From NCBI RefSeq assembly GCF_003725795.1, contig NZ_RBEE01000013.1, positions 1 to 36,870 on the forward strand: a stretch of 36,870 nucleotides of DNA, read 5' to 3'. This DNA is from Pedobacter jejuensis. Its GTDB lineage: Bacteria; Bacteroidota; Bacteroidia; Sphingobacteriales; Sphingobacteriaceae. Shown here piece after piece: positions 1-6,882 of the stretch. The notes under the pieces were generated by a model. That model ran no database searches. It was given only the letters and a program-made list of their open reading frames with translations, and was not told where the DNA came from. The translations under genes and the position numbers were made by a program. How positions within the stretch are numbered: the stretch's first letter is position 1; the number at the start of each line of letters is the position of its first letter.

Positions 1-39
1 CTAAACAAAAACATATTCCTATAAACCATTTAGCACAAA

Positions 40-177
40 CGAATCTGCAATTTCAAGGGGGTCAATTTGGATTGGCGCAAAGGGGTCTTTTTCCTTTGGC
101 GAACCTTATCAAATTAACTCGGCTAAGGGGAACTTTTTAGATTGGCGAAGAGGGGTCAATTTGAAGCGGTTTATCCA
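40..177. repeat. Repeat-bearing terminus of a probable IS21-family element
   Basis: Two near-identical direct units lie at 70-87 and 140-157: GATTGGCG, then CAAA or AAGA, then GGGGTC (16 of 18 positions match). A second word, GGGGTCAATTTG, occurs at about 58-69 and 152-163. Several short repeats of this GGGGTCAATTTG type at an element end are typical of IS21-family (istA/istB) insertion sequences. No transposase is visible, so the genes would lie left of position 1. A CA near 175-176 could be the outer end. The repeats are seen directly; the IS21 assignment is inference. Confidence 0.5.
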
Positions 178-208
178 CCTTAGGCATAGTAATATCTTTC
201 TGCACTTC

Positions 209-238
209 TTGCATGTTGTTTTATTTTGTTTACTTTTG
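209..238 (+). promoter_or_regulatory. Bacteroidetes-type promoter of the S24 repressor operon
   Basis: TACTTTTG at 231-238 fits the Bacteroidetes -7 consensus TAnnTTTG, with TTG at 209-211 about 19 bases upstream as a -33 element. Transcription would begin near 245, giving a leader of about 80 bases before the ATG at 327. Confidence 0.5.
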
Positions 239-251
239 TTTAACCTATGAA

Positions 252-291
252 ACAAATGTAAACACTTTGTTAACATTTACAAATTATTTGT
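252..291. promoter_or_regulatory. Candidate operator: nested inverted repeats upstream of the repressor
   Basis: TGTAAA (257-262) and TTTACA (276-281) form an inverted repeat around 13 bases, flanked by a second pair, ACAAAT (252-257) and ATTTGT (286-291). TTAACA also recurs at 271, 303 and 315. The site sits between the predicted transcription start and the gene for a LexA/CI-like regulator, so autorepression is the natural reading. It was found by inspection only. Confidence 0.4.
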
Positions 292-326
292 GAAAATAAT
301 TATTAACATTTTATTAACATCTATAA

Positions 327-1121
327 ATGGACCCATTAGTTGAGCGATTCTTTCATGTTGTGGATAAGCTCATAGAATTAAAAAAAGTAAAAAGTAGCAG
401 GCAATTAGCGCTCAGTATAGATTTGTCTCCTCCTCAATTAACTTTTGCCAAAAAAGGTGAGAGAGATATTCCGATGAAATACATCGATGAGATGTGTGAG
501 AAATACTTTGTTAACAAAAAGTATATAGTTTTAAATGAAGGTGAAATGTTTTTGCCAGGCATGAAACTTTCGAATCCGAGAATTGAAGCAGAACCATTAC
601 ACTTATCTGCCGATCCAAATGATTATGATAACGATGGCTCTAAGTTTGAAGAGCTGGGGGATGGAACTTTAAGGATGAGAGTTCCAATAGTACCTGCAAA
701 GGCTTATGCCGGATATATGAGAGGTTGGCAGGACCCAGAGTATTATAGTGACATGGATACTATTTCAATTGACGTGCATAAAAGACATAGTGGGGATTAC
801 ATGGCATTTGAAGTAAAAGGTGATAGCATGGAAACATCTGAACCTTCTAAAATGCGAAGCAATATTTATGAAGGCTGGATTGTTGTTGGTAGAGATTTAT
901 CAAGGCATCAGTGGCAATACAAACTTCATACACATAATTACGATGCATGGGTAATCGTTCATAAAACTGAAGGAATACTGATTAAGGAAATTGTCGCTCA
1001 TGATGTTGAAAATAGCATGATAACAATACATTCTTTAAATCCAAAATATGAAGATGAAGTTTTATCACTAAACGACATAGAGCAAATTTTCAGTGTTGTA
1101 CAAATTATTAACAAAAGATAA
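327..1121 (+). CDS. Phage-type HTH repressor with S24 (LexA/CI-like) self-cleavage domain
   Basis: Likely a transcriptional repressor that inactivates itself by autoproteolysis during the DNA-damage response, as in the LexA/CI family. Residues 1-75 look like a helix-turn-helix (SSRQLALSIDLSPPQL). Residues 118-262 are the S24 domain: an Ala-Gly pair at 128-129 (AYAGY) is the probable self-cleavage site, Ser167 in GDSM the nucleophile and Lys220 in ILIKEI the general base. At 264 residues it is a normal size for Bacteroidetes phage or ICE repressors. It is first of four genes whose stops and starts overlap (TAATG at its end). Its position between an IS-like end and a tRNA scar indicates that it belongs to a mobile element. 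Target genes are unknown and may lie left of the window. Confidence 0.85.
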   Translation: MDPLVERFFHVVDKLIELKKVKSSRQLALSIDLSPPQLTFAKKGERDIPMKYIDEMCEKYFVNKKYIVLNEGEMFLPGMKLSNPRIEAEPLHLSADPNDYDNDGSKFEELGDGTLRMRVPIVPAKAYAGYMRGWQDPEYYSDMDTISIDVHKRHSGDYMAFEVKGDSMETSEPSKMRSNIYEGWIVVGRDLSRHQWQYKLHTHNYDAWVIVHKTEGILIKEIVAHDVENSMITIHSLNPKYEDEVLSLNDIEQIFSVVQIINKR

Positions 1122-1408
1122 TGGCAAATCAAATTCAATGTCCAAGTTGTAAAAGCTTTAAAGTTAAAGTAGATGATAGAACAAGAAAGTGGCGACTTGG
1201 AATTTCCATGACTTTATTAGGAGCGGCTTTATACTATCTGGGGTATCTATGGCAATCTGCTATCGGTGGATTTTCCCTTTTATTTGGTGTATGCTTCTTC
1301 GCCTTAGGAATTGTATTTATCTTGTTGGCATTAACCCACAAAGTGGATAAAGCAACTTGTAAAAGTTGTGGATTCAAATTCACTCCAGGTTTAGCTGACA
1401 ATGGATAA
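1121..1408 (+). CDS. Small zinc-ribbon membrane protein, unknown function
   Basis: A 95-residue protein with CPSC at residues 7-10 and CKSC at 80-83, a split zinc ribbon whose two halves flank a hydrophobic middle. Residues about 28-43 and 48-72 are membrane-spanning, so both metal-binding ends should face the same side, probably the cytoplasm. The start codon shares its A with the stop of the repressor gene (TAATG), implying translational coupling. I do not recognise the family. Four Cys in two CxxC pairs make structural zinc binding likely; a role in the element's regulation or host interaction is only inferred from the operon. Confidence 0.7.
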   Translation: MANQIQCPSCKSFKVKVDDRTRKWRLGISMTLLGAALYYLGYLWQSAIGGFSLLFGVCFFALGIVFILLALTHKVDKATCKSCGFKFTPGLADNG

Positions 1409-1562
1409 AGATTCAAATAATTTTAAACTTACAGGTATCTCAAAAATCAAAATCGATTTCTCTATCAAAATAACTTATCAGGAAATGATAAAATATAAGA
1501 TGCGTGAATTGGGATTTCGAAAATTGAGAGCCAGATACTTTAAAAATAGAAATCTTAATTAA
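1401..1562 (+). CDS. 53-residue basic peptide in the repressor operon
   Basis: ATG at 1401 overlaps the previous stop by 8 bases, and its TAA (1560-1562) overlaps the next gene's ATG (TAATG), so it fills the gap between two genes exactly. The product is rich in Lys and Arg with a very basic C-terminal half (MRELGFRKLRARYFKNRN). There is no signal sequence or membrane segment. No family is recognised. The case for coding rests on the exact stop-start overlaps at both ends and an uninterrupted frame, not on homology. A small nucleic-acid-binding protein is possible but unproven. Confidence 0.55.
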   Translation: MDKDSNNFKLTGISKIKIDFSIKITYQEMIKYKMRELGFRKLRARYFKNRNLN

Positions 1563-1918
1563 TGACATTAGAAGATCAGTTAAAGAACCGGTTCATTGCA
1601 TTTAGGAAAAAACACATCGGTTCACAGTATGATGCAGCTGAGGTATGTGAATGCTCACAGAAAAATATTTCTGAAATTGAGAGTGGAAAAACCTCTATCA
1701 GTTTAAATACCGCATACATGCTTTACAAGAAAAAGAAGATGAGTACTGAATGGTTCTTTGATGGAAAGGGCTCTGACCTTCGGACTTCTGAACCAAAAGA
1801 ATCTCTTCTTACTAATATTTCCGAACTAAAAGGGGAGATTGAAGTGATGAAAAAATATATTGAAACCATGCAAAAGTCTATGAAGAAGCTCATAATAGAC
1901 TTTTACGCAATTAAGTAA
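1562..1918 (+). CDS. XRE-type helix-turn-helix protein with C-terminal coiled coil
   Basis: A 118-residue probable DNA-binding protein. Residues about 8-62 fit the XRE/Cro fold: FRKKHIGSQYDAAEVCECSQKNISEIESGKTSISLNT, where the SQKNISEIESGK stretch is the usual recognition-helix region. Residues 80-112 (LLTNISELKGEIEVMKKYIETMQKSMKKL) have heptad spacing and probably form a dimerising coiled coil. It is the last gene of the overlapping four-gene run and so shares a transcript with the S24 repressor. It may be a co-regulator of the mobile element. No catalytic motif is visible. Confidence 0.75.
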   Translation: MTLEDQLKNRFIAFRKKHIGSQYDAAEVCECSQKNISEIESGKTSISLNTAYMLYKKKKMSTEWFFDGKGSDLRTSEPKESLLTNISELKGEIEVMKKYIETMQKSMKKLIIDFYAIK

Positions 1919-1927
1919 AACATAAAC

Positions 1928-1957
1928 AGTCCAAATTCCGTCCAGATATTTCGGACT
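1928..1957 (+). terminator. Imperfect hairpin after the element operon
   Basis: AGTCCAAAT (1928-1936) pairs with ATTTCGGACT (1948-1957) with one bulged base. It follows the last stop codon by 9 bases but lacks a strong T tract, so it is a weak terminator at best. Confidence 0.3.
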
Positions 1958-2010
1958 TTACCATAAAAAACATGGCTAAATCAGTTCAAAAAACTAAAGA
2001 ATTGAATGCT

Positions 2011-2036
2011 GACGGGTTCGAGTCCCGTCCATTCCG
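2011..2036 (+). other. tRNA 3' fragment: probable integration (att) scar
   Basis: The sequence contains a complete T arm (ACGGG 2012-2016, loop TTCGAGT, CCCGT 2024-2028), an acceptor 3' strand CCATTCC (2029-2035) and discriminator G (2036). No matching 5' half, which would start GGAATGG, lies upstream. The original downstream terminator follows directly. This is what integration into a tRNA 3' end leaves at the distal junction, so DNA left of about 2010 is the element and DNA to the right the chromosome. The G discriminator and acceptor suggest tRNA-Ser, but identity is uncertain. Confidence 0.7.
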
Positions 2037-2075
2037 CAAAAAAGCCTTGACTTGAAAAAGTTGAGGCTTTTTTTG
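2037..2075 (+). terminator. Rho-independent terminator of the interrupted tRNA
   Basis: AAAAAGCCT and AGGCTTTTT bracket a further ACTT/AAGTT pairing and are followed by a run of T. It sits directly after the tRNA fragment, supporting that fragment as the end of a once complete tRNA gene. Confidence 0.75.
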
Positions 2076-2095
2076 CCCCTCCTAAGAAGAGGAAT

Positions 2096-2168
2096 GATTC
2101 CGTAGCTCAGCTGGTAGAGCATTACACTTTTAATGTAGTGGTCCTGGGTTCGAATCCCAGCGGGATCA
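2096..2168 (+). tRNA. tRNA-Lys (anticodon TTT)
   Basis: A 73-nt cloverleaf without encoded CCA. Acceptor GATTCCG pairs with CGGGATC with one T-G wobble, the D arm is GCTC/GAGC, the anticodon stem TTACA/TGTAG carries loop CTTTTAA with anticodon TTT, and the T arm is CTGGG/CCCAG around TTCGAAT. The discriminator is A. Confidence 0.95.
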
Positions 2169-2170
2169 CA

Positions 2171-2200
2171 GAAAGCCTTACAGAAATGTAGGGCTTTTTT
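2171..2200 (+). terminator. Terminator of tRNA-Lys
   Basis: GAAAGCCTTACA, loop GAAA, TGTAGGGC and six T form a Rho-independent terminator two bases after the tRNA. Confidence 0.8.
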
Positions 2201-2272
2201 GTTGGTTGAAATTTTAAAATCACTATATTGTTTTAATGCAAAATATATTGATTGTTCGTGTAAGACCAATTG

Positions 2273-2317
2273 GGGCTAGGTAAACTTTAGGTTGTACCGT
2301 AAAAAAACGGTTAGCCC
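2273..2317. repeat. Nested inverted repeat between tRNA-Lys and lipoprotein gene
   Basis: GGGCTA (2273-2278) pairs with TAGCCC (2312-2317), and inside it ACCGT (2296-2300) pairs with ACGGT (2307-2311) around an A-rich loop. It could be an RNA hairpin in the leader of the 2378 gene or a protein site. No assignment. Confidence 0.35.
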
Positions 2318-2377
2318 ACTCGATTTTATTTTCAGGAATCTAAAAGTACTTAAGGCAGATAACACTCAATTGGTGAT

Positions 2378-2763
2378 ATGAAAAACAAGAAAAATTTTAT
2401 TCTGATGAAAGGTACAGTAATGCTACTGTTTGTGTGCGCTATATTAAGTTGCGGATCACAGACTGCCGATTATGAAAATAGAATAATCGGAAGCTGGGTG
2501 GGCGAAATCAAACTTCCCAATAATGGAAAATCAATTGGAAACATGCATTTGGAATTCACCCGTGAAGGAGCTTTTTTTCAAACAACCGGAGAAGGAGCAG
2601 AAAAGTGGTTTCGAAACAGAACTATAGAATCACCAAAAACAAAATCTTTTATAAAGGAAAAGCAACTGGGAATGAAGAATTAGATTCCGACTACCACTTT
2701 AGAGGAGATGTATTGGTGATGCAAGTTGGTGCAGACAGCGCTGAATACCGGAGGGTAAAATAG
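2378..2763 (+). pseudogene. Frameshifted small lipoprotein
   Basis: The ATG frame gives a 101-residue product with a lipoprotein signal (AILSC, Cys25) and a beta-rich middle (GSWVGEIKLPNNG), then ends in an out-of-character tail (KEKQLGMKN) at 2683. The -1 frame continues convincingly to TAG at 2761-2763 as FYKGKATGNEELDSDYHF and on to SAEYRRVK. Adding one A to the A5 run at 2635-2639 joins the two halves into a 128-residue protein. The intact form would be an outer-membrane or periplasmic lipoprotein of unknown function, with a lipocalin-like look at best. The break may be a real mutation or a homopolymer sequencing error. Confidence 0.7.
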
Positions 2764-2920
2764 CTGCCGCATATTTTTACACTTAGGCTGCTATAATGAT
2801 GGCCAACTATTACGTGCCAAGGAACAAATTTTTAATATATCAAAATCCAGTTTCTCTATTTGGAGACAATTTACTTTGACTTAAACAAACGACAACCTTC
2901 CGTTTACTAAAAACCAGCCT

Positions 2921-3526
2921 ATGAAACTTTCCTTTGCAATTCTGATAGTCACGATTATCCTATCTTGTAAGTCGCAAACAAAAACAGATCTTCTCTCTTT
3001 AAAGCTTGATTCGGACATCGCAACCCTGGTGGTTCAAGACAAAGAACTAAAGAAAGATTTTGATCCTAATTACGGACTGGCATCGCTCACAACTAATAAG
3101 TTGGATGGGTATGCTATCGGAGATGTAAAACTTAACACCTATGATTATCCCAATGGAAATCTGGCTGACTATAATAGACTTTCAATATTTACAAGCTCAA
3201 AACAGAAGAATAACTATTTAGGATTTAACTATAGCTCTGTTAATCAGGAAGAAACAAAGTCAATTATATCTTATCTAAAGAAGAATTATCCTGCTTACCA
3301 ACAGAGCGATACCAGAGGTAACGGGGAATCTTTCTTTTGGGACATTCCAAAGCTCGATGCCTGGATTTTTATTTATCAGGGAATATCGACAGATAAGAAT
3401 GACGAAAATTTTTTTAGTACCAATTTCATTTTTGTAAAAAGAGGAACACGCATGGAGAACAGTACTGATTCCAAAGTCATCACTATAATGGACTATTATA
3501 AAATGATGTTTCCAGACGTTTTATAA
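2921..3526 (+). CDS. Putative lipoprotein, unknown function
   Basis: A 201-residue product with a classic lipoprotein signal peptide ending IILSC (Cys16), so probably anchored in a membrane on the periplasmic side. The start of the mature region, CKSQT, resembles CGSQT in the broken lipoprotein upstream. The rest is a soluble mixed alpha/beta sequence with no motif I can name (for example YLKKNYPAYQQSDTRGNGESFFWDIPK). It ends 3 bases before the convergent DUF1543 gene. No promoter or terminator stands out nearby. Confidence 0.75.
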   Translation: MKLSFAILIVTIILSCKSQTKTDLLSLKLDSDIATLVVQDKELKKDFDPNYGLASLTTNKLDGYAIGDVKLNTYDYPNGNLADYNRLSIFTSSKQKNNYLGFNYSSVNQEETKSIISYLKKNYPAYQQSDTRGNGESFFWDIPKLDAWIFIYQGISTDKNDENFFSTNFIFVKRGTRMENSTDSKVITIMDYYKMMFPDVL

Positions 3527-3529
3527 TAT

Positions 3530-4105
3530 TTAAAGCTTATCCAACTTAAAATATCCTAAATGTATCTCATCTTCGGGTAAATTGCTTTCCGGTTCAATCT
3601 GAATGTGGTATTCTTCCTTTTGTTTTACGTCTAAAATATCCTCGATTCTATAGATATCGTCAACATCAATTCCGTATTTTTCATCAATGTGAGAATTTGC
3701 GCCTTTAATGGTATTGGTTTTAAAAAAAACAGTTTTCTTAGCTTCTTTAACAGCATGCGCCCTATCGGAGTTTACACTTAATACGACATAATGCTGTTCT
3801 TCTAATTTATTAGTTTGATAACCACCCAGATTAATAAAAAACAATTTGTTATCAGACGGTGCTGTCGCTTCTGTTCTGGCAACTATTTTTACAGCATAAC
3901 CATCAACATGATTTACTTCCCTCCAGCCATCTACATGTATGCTTGAGCCGGCTTCGGGCCAAAACGATTTTATTTGCGGTACTAATTCTTTTAATGATGT
4001 AGCAATACCGAAAAAATAATCATGTTGTTCTACATTTCTTTTAGGTGCTTTTGAACCTAGTAATAGCATATATAGTTTCGGTACAGGAAAATATTCAGTA
4101 TTCAT
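3530..4105 (-). CDS. DUF1543 domain protein
   Basis: A 191-residue cytosolic protein. The N-terminal half carries the DUF1543 pattern: a KLYMLLLGSKAPKRNVEQHD opening, then GIATSLKELVPQIKSFWPEA, and a WREVNHVDGYAVKIV segment. The second half repeats a similar fold (YVVLSVNSDRAHAVKEAKKTVFFK), consistent with a tandem domain. The biochemical function of the family is unknown to me. It follows the FAD/NAD(P)-binding gene on the same strand after 42 bases, so the two may be co-transcribed. Confidence 0.85.
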   Translation of the reverse strand: MNTEYFPVPKLYMLLLGSKAPKRNVEQHDYFFGIATSLKELVPQIKSFWPEAGSSIHVDGWREVNHVDGYAVKIVARTEATAPSDNKLFFINLGGYQTNKLEEQHYVVLSVNSDRAHAVKEAKKTVFFKTNTIKGANSHIDEKYGIDVDDIYRIEDILDVKQKEEYHIQIEPESNLPEDEIHLGYFKLDKL

Positions 4106-4147
4106 CTTAATTAAATTAGGTAAAGGAATAAAGGTAACAGTTAACTG

Positions 4148-5929
4148 CTATTCAGGTTTTAGCAAACTTTTAACAATTGTTGCTGAAGCAGCCTCGCAGA
4201 AATCTAAGCCAGAATAATCAGGGTTATAGCCACCAATATATGGAACTGCCATGATATAAATCCGCTCGTTTAAAGCATCATATTTGTCCATTATTTGGAA
4301 ATTATCGTTAATAGTAATGCCGGGAACAACTAAATAATAATCTTCGTTGTTGTACCTTTCTACATTCTCCTGCTCTTCGCTATAAGCTTTTTGCCCTTTT
4401 TCTGCGTATCTGAATTTAAGTTTTGCTTTGCTTATGGTTTCGTTATCCAATAAACTTTTATAGGGAAAATCTTTAAAGGGAAGGTGTGGTTGACCAACGC
4501 AATCAACAAAAGTTTTAAAGTGTACAGATTGTTTTTGGTTTTTATCATCAGTGTAATGATAAATCGCACCACCTTCTTTTTGATTCGGCTCTTCTTTACT
4601 ATCATCACCAACAGAGATAAGTTCTAAAACTCCGGCATCATATAAAGCTATCATCTCTTCAACCGAACTTTGAGGAACAAAAGCAATTACGATTGAAATC
4701 AATGGCATAAGTGTTTTTTGCAGCCTTAGCATATCTTCGGCCGAAAAGTGCTTTGCAGGATAATTCATAGCAAAGCTTAGCACCGCTAACATTTCTTTCC
4801 AATAAACAGATTCTTTACGTTTTATTGATTTTTCAGCTTCGATATACTCAGCCTTCAAAAGTTGGAATGGCTCCAAGTTTTCTCTTAAAGCCATCATAGA
4901 AGCTACAAAATCTTCTATGCTCATGTCTTTAATCTTCGCATAAAATTCTGGCTCTTTTTCGATAAACATCTGTTTAAAATTCTTGTCAAAAACAAAATCC
5001 AGAGATAAAAAACCATCGTTTTCGACTTGATTGGCCAAAATTTCTTCTTTAGATAATACAGAATCTTTTAAAAGGTGAGAATCTTCAAGATGAAATCTTA
5101 TTGCTGGCAACATTCCGCTGCGGGAGTGCATAACTAGTCTAAAATCCTTACTATCTTCAGCAACGCTGTATTTTAATTTACCAGAACCGTCTAGGGCAAA
5201 CATACCGTTATGTCTTGCTAAAGTTCTTATTGCATCAATTGCGGTAAGTGATGAACCTTTTATAGCTACCGGATGATTTACTTTAAACTTTAATTTTGCT
5301 GGTGGATAAGGGGAGTCATAATAATTTGGAATTTTTCCTTCGTTCTTTTTAGGCCAGTTATGTCCGGTACAAATTATAATATTATCGTATTTTCTGCTTG
5401 GCTTGTCTTTAAATTCTACCTCTACCGTATCCTCTTCAGGATGATCAATTATATCGGTAACTTCAGTATTTAGTTGAATATCGATATCGATTCCTAACTC
5501 TTTTCCTTTTTGTTGTAATAAATCAAACTGTGCCGACAGGTATTGACCGAAAAGTAATCGTGGCATTACTTTATAATCATTAAACTTTTCAGGGTCGATA
5601 TTGAAACGGTTTAAAGTATCTTGCGGCAATGTGGTAACCCATTCTGAAACTGATGTTACCAACTCAGGTATTTCATTTCCTGATACGTTTGTAATGTGTT
5701 CATCATTAGCACCCATGTTGCTATAAGGCATGCCGGCGCCAAGTTGAGCTTGTTTCTCGAAAATATCTATACTAATTGCAGTATCACCCGATTCTACAAT
5801 TCTCTTTAACATAAAGAGGCCACTCGGACCTCCTCCTAGTATGGCTATGGTTTTGAAATTTTTCAAAGATTTTAAAATTAGTTTTTGATTAACCCTTCTA
5901 AATAAAAAATGTTTGGTTTTGCGTCGCAT
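4148..5929 (-). CDS. FAD/NAD(P)-binding oxidoreductase-like protein (NAD_binding_9 type)
   Basis: A 593-residue protein with an N-terminal Rossmann dinucleotide site (KTIAILGGGPSGLFMLKRI, GGGPSG at 32-37) and the acidic residue of the second strand in ISIDIFEKQAQLGAGMPYS. A second motif, NIIICTGHNWPKKN, is the ATG-like strand typical of two-dinucleotide-binding flavoproteins. It fits the NAD_binding_9 group of large flavoproteins of unknown substrate. There is no signal peptide; the extra basic N-terminus (MRRKTKHFLFRRVNQK) is unusual, but no later Met precedes the Rossmann motif. Substrate and partner are not evident. It is probably transcribed with the DUF1543 gene. Confidence 0.8.
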   Translation of the reverse strand: MRRKTKHFLFRRVNQKLILKSLKNFKTIAILGGGPSGLFMLKRIVESGDTAISIDIFEKQAQLGAGMPYSNMGANDEHITNVSGNEIPELVTSVSEWVTTLPQDTLNRFNIDPEKFNDYKVMPRLLFGQYLSAQFDLLQQKGKELGIDIDIQLNTEVTDIIDHPEEDTVEVEFKDKPSRKYDNIIICTGHNWPKKNEGKIPNYYDSPYPPAKLKFKVNHPVAIKGSSLTAIDAIRTLARHNGMFALDGSGKLKYSVAEDSKDFRLVMHSRSGMLPAIRFHLEDSHLLKDSVLSKEEILANQVENDGFLSLDFVFDKNFKQMFIEKEPEFYAKIKDMSIEDFVASMMALRENLEPFQLLKAEYIEAEKSIKRKESVYWKEMLAVLSFAMNYPAKHFSAEDMLRLQKTLMPLISIVIAFVPQSSVEEMIALYDAGVLELISVGDDSKEEPNQKEGGAIYHYTDDKNQKQSVHFKTFVDCVGQPHLPFKDFPYKSLLDNETISKAKLKFRYAEKGQKAYSEEQENVERYNNEDYYLVVPGITINDNFQIMDKYDALNERIYIMAVPYIGGYNPDYSGLDFCEAASATIVKSLLKPE

Positions 5930-6104
5930 TACGTATTTACCAAACTATCAAAGCATAAATACGCATTAGTGTGCTGAGCTACATACTGCTTAAACAAACT
6001 CAGCTTGATTAATAATTAATTGTATCTATTAATAACATAAGTTTATCCACTTTTCAGCAACTGTACATCATATTTTAAAACAATAGAATATAAACCGCGT
6101 TTAT

Positions 6105-6326
6105 ATGCAAATTGATAGCATTCCTAATGCTTCAACTTATCCCTCTAAATTAATTTACATAATGGATCAAGGCAGAACACCTGGACAAGTTAGTGCCAGC
6201 AATAAAATGATGGTGACATTTCTTATTGCTATGGGTATTTTTGTTTTAGGCACCTATTTGTATTATGCTATAGAAGGCAAAAGTAATTGGCTTCAATCTG
6301 TAGAAAATCGCCTGAAGTCAAAATAA
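6105..6326 (+). CDS. Small single-pass membrane protein
   Basis: A 73-residue product with one membrane segment (VTFLIAMGIFVLGTYLYYAI, about residues 37-56) and a short charged C-terminus. A second in-frame ATG at 6162 would give a 54-residue protein beginning MDQGRTPGQ, with most of the plausible protein still present; the sequence does not decide between them. No family or function recognised. It is convergent with the TMEM220-like pseudogene, and the two coding ends are 10 bases apart. Confidence 0.55.
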   Translation: MQIDSIPNASTYPSKLIYIMDQGRTPGQVSASNKMMVTFLIAMGIFVLGTYLYYAIEGKSNWLQSVENRLKSK

Positions 6327-6336
6327 AATTTAGTTA

Positions 6337-6704
6337 TTAGGTAGCAGATTTCTTTCGATAGAAAAAGTAATTTATTGATAATGCGATAACTAGAATCATT
6401 AAGCCGCCAAATTCACGGGTTTCTTCTATCCAAGGCTTTGTGGCTTTCATACTTTGAACAATATTCTCTGCATCATGTTTTTGATACCAACGGTTTTATC
6501 AAATAATAGATACAGTGCATAAAGTACATAAATACCAATGCCAACTAGATAAGCTTTTAAATGGTACTTTCCTATAATGGCTTGATAACATAGCCATGCA
6601 CCGAATAAGTAAATGGGAACCCAAATGTAGGGATCAGGGTCATTGTACTGGAGCGCTGCCGAAACTACAAATAGAATACAAAAAACTAAATTAAATATTT
6701 TCAA
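6337..6704 (-). pseudogene. Frameshifted TMEM220-like membrane protein
   Basis: The ATG frame (from 6704) gives 85 residues with the TMEM220-type opening, including QYNDPDPYIWVPIY, and three membrane helices, then a short odd tail. The next frame continues as HDAENIVQSMKATKPWIEE and then TREFGGLMILVIALSINYFF to a stop at 6337-6339, which supplies the expected last helix. Adding one A to the A5 run at 6478-6482 (T5 on the plus strand) gives a continuous 122-residue protein. The family is an uncharacterised small integral membrane protein. This is a one-base loss or a sequencing error at a homopolymer. Confidence 0.75.
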
Positions 6705-6828
6705 GGATGAGTTGATAAGAGGATAAAGTTAATATTCTGGCGTAAAATTTTATAAAATGAGTTGATTATTTTTCAATGAAAGCCATTAAGTGTTTTGTAA
6801 AATAAAATTGATTGGTATAAAAATTTAT

Positions 6829-6861
6829 AAAAAAAAGAGGCACAGATATTTCTGCGCCTCT
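6829..6861 (-). terminator. Terminator of the 6883-7227 gene
   Basis: On the minus strand, AGAGGCGCAGA pairs with TCTGTGCCTCT (11 pairs, one G-U) around a 4-base loop and is followed by eight T. Confidence 0.8.
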
Positions 6862-6882
6862 AAAGTTATATGTAGGTTTTAT

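Noticed and set aside
1972..2055. 27-codon ORF beginning MAKSVQKTKEL that runs through the tRNA fragment and terminator
   Set aside because: Its second half is translated tRNA and terminator sequence; at most it is the start of a gene cut by integration.
1994..2269. Minus-strand ORF of 91 codons
   Set aside because: It is the antisense of the tRNA fragment and tRNA-Lys.
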